Origin: Bathynomus jamesi | Lineage: Eukaryota; Arthropoda; Malacostraca; Isopoda; Cirolanidae | NCBI GenBank assembly: GCA_023014485.1 | Contig: JAJOZX010000198.1 | Location: 1,386,001 to 1,450,000, forward strand | Reading direction: 5' to 3' | DNA length: 64,000 bases | Part shown: one piece after another, positions 1 to 11,372 of the stretch | Position numbering within the stretch: position 1 is the stretch's first letter | Layout: the number at the start of each line of letters is the position of its first letter | Notes under the pieces: model-generated | What the model saw: the letters and a program-made list of their open reading frames with translations, nothing else | Told to the model about the DNA's origin: nothing | The model's database searches: none | Position numbers and translations under genes: made by a program

Positions 1-127
1 ACCAGATAGATTTGAATTAAATGCTGTCCATTAACTCGAATGCAGAGATTTAATATGTAAAAACAGTTCTGGGCTTGAAAGCGGTAGTATTTCCCTCTGG
101 TGAAATATTCACCAGATTGTATTAACT

Positions 128-206
128 TTTATCCTGTCGTACCTCAGTGGTAGCACCTGCAACTTTTAATCAAGAGGTGCCTAATTCGAATCCTGGTGAG
201 GTAAAT
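128..206 (+). repeat. tRNA-derived fragment (tRNA-Lys-like), SINE head or pseudogene
   Basis: An A-box-like TACCTCAGTGG at 144-154 is followed by a CTTTTAA anticodon-loop-like stretch (anticodon TTT) and a B-box-like ATTCGAATCC. The spacing matches a tRNA, but stem pairing is poor. It is followed directly by a (TA)n tract, as retroposed SINE heads often are. I see no intact tRNA gene here. Box spacing is seen; tRNA-Lys origin is inferred. Confidence 0.45.
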
Positions 207-221
207 TTTGTATATATATAA

Positions 222-266
<45 letters not shown>
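207..266. repeat. (TA)n microsatellite
   Basis: About 50 bases of nearly pure TA with one ATAATATTAT interruption. Confidence 0.9.
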
Positions 267-268
<2 letters not shown>

Positions 269-304
269 CAAAGAGAGCTTTCTCATAACCGGCTAATTTA
301 ACTT

Positions 305-926
305 TTAACCCCCCATCCGTACACCCAAAATATGTTTCGCCTTCTGTACACCAGGGTCAATATGACCCTGTGCATTTTAAGAGATTAAAAAGCAAAATGA
401 AACATTTATTTTTAATGAAAAATTGGAAACATCATTGTTTGATGTCTTCCTGTCCTTAGAATAAGGACAGATGATGCACCTTTTCCTCTTGTAAGCCCCA
501 ACAGGTATTGAAGACGTATTTGGTTGTGAGGTCGGGAACTCTTGTCCTAGGACGTCGCTAATGCGTCGTTTTACATGGAGCTGCATACCAGGCTTAGCTA
601 TTCTCTTCTCCATGAATGGTTTGCAAAGAGATCGTGACAGATTTTTCAAAATCTGTCGCCTTGAATTCTTTGCTTCCGGATTGGCCATGAGGAACAGAGT
701 CACGCACATTGTACACCAGGGTCACATTGATCCTAAGCAAAGACTTTTTATGTCTGTAAGAAATTGATGACAACGCCTATCTTCGTACTTCCGTCTGGCA
801 ACAGAGCTACCAACACACTAAATTTACATGCCCACATGGAGACTCCAAAATAATCAGTGCGCATGCGCGAGGAAGTACAAAAATTGACAGGGTCACGATG
901 ACCCTGGTGTACGGCGCGGGGGTTAA
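305..926 (-). mobile_element. Non-autonomous piggyBac element with TTAA target duplications
   Basis: The element is bounded by TTAA at 305-308 and TTAA at 923-926. The ends are inverted repeats: left TTAACCCCCCATCCGTACACC, and the right end read in reverse begins TTAACCCCCGCGCCGTACACC. Both ends carry a subterminal AGGGTCA-NNN-TGACCCT palindrome (about 353-369 and 891-907), and a degenerate third copy lies at 718-734. Length is 622 bp against about 2-3 kb for autonomous piggyBac elements. Inside is the C-terminal piece of a transposase on the minus strand. Confidence 0.8.
377..709 (-). pseudogene. piggyBac transposase C-terminal fragment
   Basis: A 110-codon open stretch resembles the C-terminus of PGBD/piggyBac transposases. 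It has a LSRSLCKPFMEKRI-like helix, then a basic IS-DVLGQEFP segment, a proline/threonine linker, and the start of the cysteine-rich domain (RKRCIICPYSKDRKTSNND). In the family this Cys-rich domain binds the element ends. Here only the first CxxC survives before the frame ends. The DDD catalytic domain is absent, so it cannot be an active transposase. Upstream sequence to 926 is non-coding element sequence. Confidence 0.7.
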
Positions 927-1799
927 ATTCAGAACTTGACAAAACTATTTCTAATCCTGCAGAGAAAATTCTTTCGCATTTTACCAACGTCCAAATGCTG
1001 CATTTTGGTAAAATGTTCTGAAAAATATTTACAGATTTTATGGAATTCTTATTTTTGTTGGTTTTAAGTTTGAGGGGAACTTACAACCTTATATTTTTAG
1101 GATACAAACATGGATGAATGATCCAAAGATAGTTTAGTTTACGTTAGGTTAATTTAGATAGGCTTACTTTAGTTGGATTTACAACAGTTGAAGTTAAATT
1201 AGGCTTGAGTAAAAATTACTACACCAAAAAGCTATTCAATTTAAACAAAGAATTTTCTTGAATTTTAGACTAACAAAGTACTGTGTTCAAAATTATCAGG
1301 CCCTCTTCCGTTAAAATTCAACTAAATAATTGATGTATGTTCAAAACAAATATAGTTTAGATTAAATACACAATAGATTATATTTATTTGGAATTAATCA
1401 TTTTAAAATTTCCCCATATGAAATCAAACTCCATCCAAATAAATTTACATTGAAGTAATATAATTTATTAAGTTTATTTTTAACAAAATTGGACTTGATA
1501 ATTTTGAACACTGTACATTTTTAACCTAAAATCCAAACGAAGATTTTGTTGGCAATAAATTGGTTCATTTTAGTGGACCATCGATATATGTAGTCATACT
1601 GGACTTTCTTCAGCATGAAGAATTTGTAGGAGGAATTCTCAAAAATAGTTTTAGAAAGCTTTTGCAATTTTCTTTCTCAAAAGAATTTTCAACTAATCTT
1701 TGAAGTTAAATAAATTTTAAGCCTTTTTTACTACTTTTAGTTAGTTTTATTAAATAAATTGGGTTTTTTGTACAAAAAAAAACGAATCCGATTTCATTT
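927..1799. other. AT-rich DNA containing a small TA-flanked MITE
   Basis: I see no gene. A MITE-like unit at 1281-1513 has inverted ends CTGTGTTCAAAATTATCA and its reverse complement, each next to TA, as in Tc1/mariner MITEs. The rest is AT-rich and unassigned. Confidence 0.55.
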
Positions 1800-2255
1800 T
1801 ATGTCTGTCTGTCTGTTTATATATCTATCTGTTTATTTATCTTTATTTATTTATCTATCTATCTGTCTGTTTACCTATCTCCTACTTTTGTCCATCTATC
1901 TAATTAGCAATTTATCTATCTATCTATCTATCTACCTCTCCCAATATCTTCCTATCTAAATAGCTATTTAGTTTTATCCCTCTCTTTATCTTCCTATCTC
2001 CTTCTCTTCCGCTATCCATCAGTATAGCTATTTATCTTTACTTATCTGTCTACCTTTCCCTCTGTGTATTTATTTATCTTTATCTCTGTTTCTCCCTCTG
2101 TTTATCTATCTATATATTTATTTAACATTATTTATCTATTTATCTCCATATCTGTTTATCTCTGCTTCTGTTTAGCTATGTATCTATATATCTATTTATC
2201 TTTATCGTCTGTCTGTCTACCTCTTTATTTATCTCTCTATCTACCTGTGTATTTT
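1800..2255 (+). repeat. Degenerate (TATC/TGTC/TTTA)n tetranucleotide tract
   Basis: About 450 bases dominated by tandem TATC, TGTC and TTTA units. Open frames here are only repeat translations (YLSIYLSI) and are not genes. Confidence 0.9.
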
Positions 2256-2458
2256 TTGTTTGAATTCTCTTTCATGAAGGTTTTAACTCTGTTTATAGTT
2301 TTATGCTTTATAATTATATTCAGTTTATATTGATGAACATTCGTTGGAGAAAAACTTGCTTCTGACATGATAGTGCGCATTTGTATTCATTTCCTTACTC
2401 AATTTTTGTCTTTGCTCTCCCTTCTTTGTTTTCTAATTAAATTTCCCTTTTAATTCAT

Positions 2459-2714
<256 letters not shown>

Positions 2715-2715
<1 letters not shown>

Positions 2716-3420
2716 AAAAATGGCAAATGCCGTTTAACTTGGGTAAATGCAAAGTGATGCACATTGGCTACGCCAATCCCAAGTCGGACTACTCGATGTT
2801 GGGTAGTAATATCGAGGTGACTGATTTAGAAAAGGACTTGGGTGTGCTAATTAGCAGCGACCTTAAGTTTACGAAACAGTGTGTAGAGGTGGAAAAGAAA
2901 GCCCAGAAACTATTGGGTTATATCAGGAGGCAATTTCAGTTTCGGAACAAGGAGATTGTGCTCTCACTGTACAATTCCCTTGTTCGGCCGCACCTGGAGT
3001 ATGCTGTGCAGTTCTGGTCGCCCACCCTCAGGAAAGATATTGTGAGGCTGGAACGAGTGCAGGCGAGGGCCACAAAGTTAATCCCTTCCGTTAGGCATAT
3101 GGGCTACAATCGACGGTTACGCGCCCTGAACTTGTTTTCGCTTGAAACTCGGAGGCTGCGCGGTCAACTGATCGAGGTTTTCAAGCTCTTACGCGGGTTC
3201 AACGATGTCGATTTTACAAGTATGTTTAGTTTAAATGATAACCCAACTCGCAACAATGGTTGGAAGTTGGATTTGAAACGGTTTAGGACTAGTGTGTGTG
3301 GGAATTACTTTACGTATAAGATCTGTGACACATGGAACAGGTTACCTTCGGAAGTTGTGAAAAGTTCCTCTGTGGATCAGTTCAAGAAAAGGGTAGACGA
3401 AATCTTGCACACTATTTGAG
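2715..3420 (+). pseudogene. 5'-truncated CR1/L2-like LINE, reverse transcriptase C-terminal part
   Basis: A 230-codon frame without stops covers the thumb and C-terminal region of a non-LTR reverse transcriptase. It has W-x-M-x-FN-x-x-KCKVMHIG, DLGVLISSDLKF, SLVRPHLEYAVQFW, a LERVQARATKLIP block, SLETRRLRGQLIEVFK, and a final WNRLPSEVVKSSSVDQFKKRVD segment ending in a natural TGA. The palm motifs (F-A-D-D) are missing because the copy starts after them, at the (CT)n tract. CR1/L2-type assignment rests on remembered protein style. Not functional alone. Confidence 0.85.
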
Positions 3421-3430
3421 TGTGTAAAGA

Positions 3431-3574
3431 CATTTAGGACCTCAGTCTGCGGGAAATTTCTTTTCCTATGAAATAGTTAATATCTGGAACCAACTTCCCT
3501 CAGAGGTTGTTTCCAGTCAAAGTGTAAATGTGTTTAAAAATAGGCTAGACAAAGTACTGAATACTCTCATGTGA
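3431..3574 (+). pseudogene. Second copy of the LINE C-terminal end
   Basis: Just after the stop of the previous frame, reading from 3431 gives SAGNFFSYEIVNIWNQLPSE then VVSSQSVNVFKNRLDKVLNT and a stop at 3572-3574. This is homologous to the last ~45 residues of the preceding fragment but divergent. It is a tandem partial duplication or a second truncated LINE. Confidence 0.75.
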
Positions 3575-3869
3575 GCAAACTAAATATAGAGCTATTTATA
3601 TATTCTCCACTTTCCTGTAAAATTTCCTTGGCTACTTTTCCAGGGTCAAGGTATTTTCTTCAACCTTTTTCCGTACCTGCCTCTGGCAGGGAGGGAGCGG
3701 AGGGTGGGGAGAGAGCCTTCTACTTTTCTATCCAGTTTTCTACTACTGCTAGGATAGTTGAAAGAAAAATAAACTTACAAAATTTTCCCTGGCACCCGTT
3801 GCTATTGGTACCTCCTCGGTATGGGCCGCAAGGCCTTTTGAGGTACTTCTTTTCCTTGTAACTCCTTGT

Positions 3870-3924
<55 letters not shown>

Positions 3925-3925
3925 A
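3575..3925 (+). mobile_element. LINE 3' untranslated region with short tandem tail, then (CT)n
   Basis: Sequence after the second LINE stop includes a CTCGGTATGGGCCGCAAGG segment and ends in two copies of CTCCTTGTAA (about 3855-3873). Such short tail repeats are typical of CR1-type 3' ends. A (CT)n tract follows at 3872-3922. Confidence 0.55.
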
Positions 3926-4430
3926 TATCTATTTGGAGAGGTCCTTATTTCTACGAGCTACTTCGGATCAGGGATTTGCATAACCTGTCCTTGGCAAATA
4001 CAAAGCGAACGACTGCAATTAATTTCGATAAATTGGCTTTGATTAGAAGAAGAATTTCCTCATTTCAGTCAATACAAACAACAAAAGCAGAAACGATAAT
4101 ATGATGGATGGACCACGTTTAAGGCGAAAGGAAATGCTCTACGGAGGTTATCGGGATGCTCGAAGCACGTTATTGTTAAGGATGACGATTCTGTGATTGA
4201 TGAAAGTTGTATTTAAGCGTTGTTTAGAATTAACGCTTAACGGATAACTTCAAAAAGAGTATCATTATACAATGAGCAAAAAACGCAATGTTTTTAAAAC
4301 TTTCTTAAAAGTGATGAGTTAAAATTAAATTGCTGGGGAGTCTAAATAGTTCTTATGCAAGGTAAATTATTTTTAATTTACTAGTGGGTACAATGCTACT
4401 ATTTTAATTAACATTTGAGTTGTGTATTTT
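3926..4430. other. No gene seen
   Basis: Mixed AT-rich sequence without a supported gene or clear repeat. The last 8 bases (TGTATTTT, 4423-4430) are the target duplication of the next element. Confidence 0.5.
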
Positions 4431-4920
4431 GGATCACCTGAAGATCAGGACCCCCAGCCTTCGTTAGTTAGTCTTATAAGGCTAACTAACGAAAATATCA
4501 CGAATTAACCTAACCAATCGTTAGGTCAACTGTACGCCCTTGACGATTGGTTGGTACTTGTAGGTTATCTCCCCCCCACCAATTTTGACAGAATATTTTC
4601 GTTAAAACTAACTAAAATATCACGACTTAACCTAACCAATTATCAAGGGCGTACAGTTGATCTATTATTAATTATAACATTGTTTGTTTCTGGAATAGTA
4701 TTTACTATTTACTAATAGATCAACTGTACGCCCTTGATAATTGGTTAGGTTAAGTCGTGATATTTTCGTTAGTTTTAACAAAAATATTCTATCAAAATCG
4801 GTGGGGGGGGGGGAGATAACCTACAAGTACCGATTGGTTAGGTTAAGTCGTAATATTTTCGTTAGTTAGCCTTATAAAGCTAACTAAAGAAGGTTGGGGG
4901 CCCTGATCTTCAGGTGATCT
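4431..4920. mobile_element. Foldback MITE (outer copy), 8-bp target duplication, carries a nested relative
   Basis: Arms are inverted: GGATCACCTGAAGATCAGGA at the left, and the right end closes with CTTCAGGTGATC. Flanks TGTATTTT (4423-4430) and TATATTTT (4921-4928) match at 7 of 8. The inner part holds the shared core (GTTAGTTAGCCTTATAARGC, AACGAAAATATCACGA, AACCTAACCAATCGT, GGGCGTACAGTTGA). Without the nested insertion the element would be about 203 bp, like the copy at 56112-56315. No protein is encoded. The 8-bp duplication fits a hAT, P or MULE type; I cannot decide which. Confidence 0.8.
4553..4831. mobile_element. Nested foldback MITE (inner copy) with perfect 8-bp target duplication
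   Basis: The element is flanked by GATTGGTT at 4545-4552 and again at 4832-4839. Arms begin GGTACTTGTAGGTTATCTCC and end with the inverted counterpart. Long C and G homopolymers occupy mirrored positions. The interior repeats the same core as its host (ATATCACGACTTAACCTAAC and GGGCGTACAGTTGA), although the outer arm sequence differs. Confidence 0.85.
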
Positions 4921-4928
4921 TATATTTT

Positions 4929-7900
4929 TACTTTTTTATAGTTGGCCTACTGTAAATTGAAAATCGTCTACCTTCCATAGGAGCTATTTGGAATACCCAA
5001 GTTAGTTAATTTCAACTCACCAGTTTTGGGAGTGAAGAAAATAAAACACTAATAAAAAAATAAATATTAAATTAATTATGAATCATATAAATTTTGGAGT
5101 ATGCCTTTATTAAATCATAAATTTTGACACTTAAGCTTCTGGCTTTACCGGATCCTTAATATCGTCTTTAACACTAGTGGGGGTTGTTTTGAAAATAATA
5201 AAATATGCCTAAAAAATCAACAATATTTATAAACTGAATCAATGCAAGTAGAAATAAAACTCAGCACAAGATACTTTGAAGCAATTTATTTGCTTCTTAT
5301 ATGAAAATATAGGAAAGGAATATTGAAGTTATTTTAAAAAGTATTTCCTGAAAAAAAATATAAAAAGGAAAAATAGGACAAGCATTATGGGAGAAAGTAT
5401 AAAAAAAGGAAAAACTACGATAATTTCTAAAATTTGAGCATGGGGAACTTTAAACTAAAATGTGAAATTCATTTTTCTCAATTATGTCGTACATGTATGA
5501 ACTTCACCATATTATTTTACTAATTCCACTTTTATTTAACCTACGTCATTATATATGGTCTTCCTCTTCTCCACAGTTAACTAACTTTTTCCTTATCGTT
5601 TTTTTCTCAATTCTACTAATTTCGTGTATGTATGGAATTTACTATAATTTTTATGATTTCTTCTTTATTCTCACTACATTCTTTATAAGGCCTTTCCTCT
5701 TCTCCACATCTAACCACTCTTTTCCTCTACATCTTTTTTTTCTTAATCTTCTTCAGTCAAGGGCATCCGCTCCCCCCTCCTCCCTCCCCCATTACGTTTC
5801 CTCAAACACGTATTCTCTCTACACTAATGAAATTATGAGATGAGAATTACAACTCATATTTTGCTTAATTTTTAAAAACAGATTCGTATTATTGGGTTTG
5901 CTCCGTCCTTTCTAAATACAGTAAATACCCTCCCCTTCAGAAGAATACCTCCTCCCTCCTCAAAAAGCTAATGGTACGGTTTGAATTTAGTTAAAATTAG
6001 GAAAAGAATTGAATTTTCTTCTTTGTAAATTAGATTATGGATGTATATACTTTTCACTGCAGTTTGTTATATTTACGTTTTATTTTACTGTGTTTTGAGG
6101 TGCAGATGTTGTTGTTGTTGGTGGTGGTGTTGTTATTGTATGGGAAAGATTAGGTTATAGCGTCGTTTTACTTTACTCATTTTGCGTTACTGTTATGAAT
6201 ATTGTGTGAGATTATATATTCATTCATACACTTCTGTTTGGAGGAAAAAAGTATTTTCATAACGTTTTCATAACATTTTCATAAGAGATTTCATAATTTC
6301 AGAAAAAAAACTGGGTGAATGTAGTATGTACATAAAATAAAATAATCAACTTGAAGCTGGTAATTATTTAGGTTAATGCCCGTGTTGCGGGCATCCGTTG
6401 GTATCTGGTATATCGCAAATATCAACATCGTCGACCCAACTGATGTTTGCTTGCTATGGTTACAAAATGAGAATGATGTAATTATTACTTTACTAGTCAT
6501 AAAAATACTTTACTTTCCAAATTTTAATTAGTATGACATCCAGAATTTACTGCATACCCACGAATAAGAAAGTGTAGACGATACGAAAACCTTGTAAATG
6601 TTCTGAATACCCATAACTCAAAATAATAAAGTAAAACTTACAATATCCGCGATTAGGTAATTGAGACTCGCTTACTAAATCCATAATGAGGCGCTTACGA
6701 TAGCCGCGATTTGTATTGTCATGCATATTTTTTATTTTAAGTATTACTCATTACTCTACTTTTAACACTTAATCTTGTCGTTACGTTCCCATGTATTTTT
6801 AGTAAGAGTTTAAGGTATCCACGAGATTAAGATAGCCGAATTGGATATCCGCCCCATTATCGCGGATATCTTAAGCCTTACTGTATAATGTTTTAAAAGA
6901 GTTCGGTTCTATGACCTAATGAGACAATTTAAGTCAAAATTTATGGCCAATGAATTTCGCTATTTTTCAGCTAAGTTATAAAGGTACCAAAATATAACAG
7001 TATGAGGTCTTCCCAGGAAGAAATGGCTAAACGACAAAAGTAAAAAAATTCAGAACGTTTAATTACGTTTTCTGGTGTTTTATACTTATGTCTCTAGCCA
7101 CTTGTTCCTGGGAGGGCCTCATATTCAAACTGAAATATCTCCAAAACAAGTTAATGGTAATAATCTCTCAAAGATAATAACAATGTTTAATCTTGCGATA
7201 CATTTCATTGTTTGTAAACTATTTCATATTTAGTAACAGTTCACCTTTAGTTAATTAATTAATTAACACAAATTTAAATTCCTTTCCTTTTGAAAAATTA
7301 CGATTTGTTTCTTTTTTACTAAGATCCAGCAATAAACAATACTTGATTAGAAACAATAACAAGAATTATTTGATATGAAAAAGCATTCTCCAATATTAAA
7401 GTTTCTGTCATCCAGAATGAAAAATATGACTTTCGTAACAGTTTAATTTTACTTCTTGAAAAGGGGATTTAATTTATGAATAAATTTATTGAAATTATTA
7501 AGGAAATAACGTGAAATTTTTTATTATATTAATATTAATAATAATAATATTATTAGTATTAATATTATTAGTATGTACTATTATTATTAAAATGAAAATT
7601 GTAAATAAATCTACGGAGTTTACAACTTGTGTTTAATTAGGTAAATCAGTATAAAGTTTATCGGGGTTGGGGTTGAAATATTTATATTAATAGATTTTCT
7701 ACTAAAAAAAAATCATAAGAAAAATTTAGAAATACATAGTGATTTCGTGGACTCCATTTGGCCCCTGGACTGCATTTTGGTTAAGACAATTAGATAGATA
7801 ATTGCTTTAATTTGTTGCATTACTCGTAGTTTTAAAAACCGTCTGCATAGGAGTTAGAGCCATTGAAGATTTTCTGAAGTTCATGTAAAATGTTCGCTGC

Positions 7901-8198
7901 CAAGCTTAAATGTGCCGCAGCGACCGTAGCAAGGACATTCTGTTTACATGCAACAAATTATGTAGTCACGTAAGAAAGTGGCGTGGCGCTCTTAACCTCC
8001 TCTTTAGTGTGATATTATCTTGTTTGTACTGTCGCATAGGCTACAGAATTTAATATGATTTGTTAATGAATTTGATTGTTGAATGAAATGTTAAAAAGTT
8101 GATCATTGTGGATAACGATTATTTATTTCAAAACAAAGACGGAAGAGAGAGAATTGTGGGCGTTTTAACAACGTATATCGATCATGTAGGTACATTTC
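4929..8198. other. AT-rich DNA, no gene seen
   Basis: No supported gene. Small features: a CACCAGTTTTGGGAGTGA stretch near 5016 resembles 15018-15040; a (GTT)n/(GGT)n run at about 6107-6136; a Tigger-like end reading CAGTAAGGCTTAAGATATCC in reverse at about 6870-6893; and a short foldback at 7001-7124 (TATGAGGTCTTCCCAGGAAG against its inverted partner). Open frames at 5484-5843 and 6291-6500 are composition artefacts. Confidence 0.5.
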
Positions 8199-8204
8199 TT
8201 ACCT

Positions 8205-8259
<55 letters not shown>
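8199..8259 (+). repeat. (CT)n microsatellite
   Basis: About 55 bases of uninterrupted TC/CT. Confidence 0.95.
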
Positions 8260-8261
<2 letters not shown>

Positions 8262-8689
8262 GGTTAAATAAACAATAAATTAAAAGCCTCATTCGTAAAT
8301 TACAAAGCCAAAATTAATAAACGGTATAAGGAAAAACGCTGTGTTCATTTCGTCGTTCTAGTTTCTTGTTTGTTTTTATAACAGGATATTCACGATGTAG
8401 TTTTCAGTGAATCAGAGAAATTGTTAATCAAAGTCCTGTATGAAGAGAAAATTTAATCCATGAGCCAAATCATACACAAGTATCCAAACAATGGCTGGTA
8501 AAAAAAAGTTCTGTAAAGCCTGCAGTCTGCAGGATCTACAAGTAGTAATGCGGGACCCCTGATAGTTGCTGGCCACGTTCTGCTCACATAGCAGAAAACA
8601 TCACTGTTGTCGGTAGCTGATTTGCGTTAAAAAAAAAGTACCAGGCTCCAGCAAGAGGGTACGATGAATCTTCTGGCTTAGATCTGTGC

Positions 8690-9460
8690 AGACGATATCA
8701 AAATTTATCTAACCTTGAAGAAAGTAAGGATTCATAGACTTGCGGTATAGCAATGAACGAAACACGTTGAACAAATGTAAACGCCTGTTCAAAAGTTTTC
8801 GCATAGAAAAGTCTGTCAAAAGAGAAGTGTTTTTACAGTTGAAAAGCCCAAAACACTCGAAGTGACTGTGTTAACGCTTGTGTAGACAAAAAAGCAGAGA
8901 TGTTATACGTATGGTTTTAGAGTGAAAGGTTGTATTTCATAGCTGTAATAGGTGTTGTCGTTTTCTGATTTTAAATTCATTAAAAGAGGCGTGAAAATCA
9001 ATTTAAAAATTCTACTGTGAATACGTTTTATTCTGCATCGAAGATCAGATGCCAGACTTCACTTTCATGCAAAATGAGGCACTGGCGCAAAGTTTTTAAA
9101 TCACTATTGATTCTCTACAGAGAAATTGCCCACACTTCATTGAACCCGTTTTACCACCAAACAGTCCAAATTTGAATCTTGTTGATTATTTGGAAAACAT
9201 AGAGAAAATAGTGTACCGTTGAGCCAGAATCAACAGTGTGCAAACATTTAAAGAGAAAACAGCAACATGGCTGGAGCAGCAAGGTCAATTCCCCATCTAA
9301 GGTGAAACTTCCGAGTGGCGCGAGAGGCACCAAGTTGTTGAAGCTGATGATGGCCAACCTTCGCAAAAACAATTGCATCACCCTAAAATCTTTTCTATGT
9401 TTTGGCTCCTTGACTTACGTCACTGTGAGAGAGTATTACATGACATTAAATTTATATCTA
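8690..9460 (+). pseudogene. Decayed mariner-type transposase
   Basis: Translations in shifting frames show scattered homology to IS630/mariner-type transposases. An MPDFTFMQNEALAQSF-like stretch near 9050 replaces the usual DFTFQQD-A block. CPHFIEPVLPPNSPNLNLVDY-like sequence near 9130-9185 corresponds to the conserved WPPNSPDLNPVDY site, where the third catalytic acid sits. A C-terminal helix follows. There are many stops and frameshifts. The second catalytic Asp appears as Asn. Family assignment is inference. Confidence 0.5.
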
Positions 9461-9956
9461 TGAGGTTCCTTCATTTATTTCCCCTATAGACATTAAAAGA
9501 AAGCACCAGGAAAACTAATTACAAAATATACAGTATACTTTGACCAAAAGTGTTGCATCACTTTTAAATATACTGTACCTACCATGAAATTGCAAAAATT
9601 GAAAAAGTATAACATATTAAAACTATTATAGCAAATAAGTCCTATTAATTACACCAAATCTTTCTGAGGACATTCTCAAACCCTGACAAGTGTTGCTAAA
9701 TTCATTATCATTACTCAAAATACAACAGTGATGTTATAGGTAATTTCTGTTAATACCTCTTTCTTGTGTCCCATCCGGCTTAGAAGCCGGGTCGGGTCTC
9801 CCAGATGGCATCTTCGCTCCAGGTTCTTCTCGTTTGTCACCTCCCTCCTCTGGACCAGGAAGGGAAGGTGCGTCAGTTCGCCCGTACGCTGTATGAGCCA
9901 TCATCATCGAGTTTCTTGGCAAATAAAGCAACCGGTCTGCCATCCCTCTGCTGCTT

Positions 9957-10044
<88 letters not shown>

Positions 10045-10060
10045 TATAATAATAATAATA
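9957..10060 (+). repeat. Compound (CA)n-(TA)n-(AAT)n microsatellite
   Basis: CA repeats at 9961-9998, TA repeats to about 10040, then ATA/AAT repeats. Confidence 0.95.
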
Positions 10061-10278
10061 CTGTAATAATAAGGAAGTATGTTTTCTAATTTACAATTTG
10101 AAATCAAGTTCTCAGATTTCATTTGAACAGAAAAGTTTACTTTGATCGCTTTGATTGTAATTAATATCGTTGTTTCTGAGATTCAAATCACGTGACTAAT
10201 AATCCTTATTACATTTTTACTACGTTTGAAGATCCTTAATTGCTAACTGACTAAAAATAATGTCCCTTTTCAGTTTCT

Positions 10279-11153
10279 CTAAGACTCTTTTCCTCTCCTC
10301 TCTTGGTAACACGCACGAAGTTTACACAGACGTTCCTTCAAGGTTTTGTTAAAATTGTCCATTTGTTCTTTCTCTGTTTGTAATTGTTTAAGTCCTTCGT
10401 TGTCTCCCGCTACCATTCCTCGAATCTTTTCCATCGCCGCCTTCACCTGTTCGATTTCTTTCATCAAAGTGTTAAGATCGCCAAGATTCTCTTTCTCGGC
10501 CGCCATACTTTCCATTTGTTTCCGTTGCATTTTTACCGACGTAAAAAGTTCGCAGAAACATTATTTTAATTTGTCCTCCTCTTGTTTGCAGTCACCCAGT
10601 TGTTTGCTCGAATGTTCCAGAGATTGTTTGGCACAAATGACGACAGATTTTTCTTTTTTATTTATTTCTTTCCAACGCTCTTCTTCTTCTTCTTAGGCTT
10701 TCTATAAGCATTCTCTAGATTAATTTGTAGCTTTTATCTCTTCTTTAAGTTGATCGTTGCTGGTTTTGCAATTTTTTTGGAGAACTTATAACTTATTTCC
10801 TAAATTATTTTGAATCTGGGAAAAACACTTGATTTCCTCTTTCCACTTCATTGGTTGGTTGGTTTGCTCATTGTATCAGTTGCTCGGAGACACATTTGGT
10901 ATCTTCTCACCTTTTCACAGAGTTCTTTTATCTCCTATTTTTGTTTTTTAATAACGCAATTAACATCTTTCTTTTCATTTTCGACTAACTGAAGTCCTGT
11001 TTTATGGATTTAATAGTCGTTAGCCCAGTTTCTCTCAAAGACTTTAAATTGCCGTTGAAATGTTTGACCTCTTCATTGTTTCCTGCAACATCCTTCTTCA
11101 CCTACATCAGCTTCTCCAATTCTTCCTCCAGTGACTTCTTCAGCTGATTGCTC
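10279..11153 (-). pseudogene. Decayed coiled-coil protein coding region
   Basis: The last 83 codons (10530-10279) are open and very rich in Glu, Lys, Gln and Leu, with heptad-like spacing (EIEQVKAAMEKI, LKQLQTEKEQMDNFNKTLKE). Going upstream on the minus strand the same composition continues to 11153, interrupted by stops and frameshifts. Examples are DQLKEEIKAT, EEEERWKEINKKEKSVVI, KKDVNCVIKKQK-stop-EIKELCEKV and NQLKKSLEEELEKLM-stop. Two blocks resemble each other (GNNEEVKHFNGNLKSL and GDNEGLKQLQTEKEQ), suggesting internal repeats. An acceptor-like TTATTACTAG precedes 11153. It could be a dead host gene copy or exon debris. I do not recognise the family. Confidence 0.5.
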
Positions 11154-11285
11154 TAGTAATAAGATAATAATGTCAAACTGCGTAAGGTACAATAAGTATT
11201 TACAGTTTTAGAGTAAACTTGTTCAGTATTTATAATTATTATTATTACATATATATATATATATATATATATAAAATTTTCTTGT

Positions 11286-11318
11286 CCATGAAGATGTGAA
11301 TATATCACGAAAGCGCTC
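11286..11318 (+). ncRNA. Hammerhead-like ribozyme motif, copy A
   Basis: The order is CCATGAAGAT, stem II GTGA-loop-TCAC, GAAA, self-complementary AGCGCT, then C (the position where cleavage would occur). The CTGANGA core is degenerate (ATGAAGA), so this copy is probably weak. Downstream sequence (TTTCCTTTTACCCTGTGG, GTTTGCTTAT) matches the 3' flank of copy F. Confidence 0.45.
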
Positions 11319-11372
11319 TGATTTCGTGTTTCTTTTTCCTTTTACCCTGTGGTTGTTTGCTTATATACAGGG

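Noticed and set aside
144..206. Functional tRNA-Lys gene
   Set aside because: Acceptor and T-stem pairing are too poor; more likely a SINE head or pseudogene.
1759..2333. Two open frames rich in YLSI repeats
   Set aside because: They are translations of a TATC/TTTA microsatellite.
5484..5843. 119-codon frame rich in Phe/Leu, membrane-protein-like
   Set aside because: T-rich composition explains it; no domain, splice or homology support.
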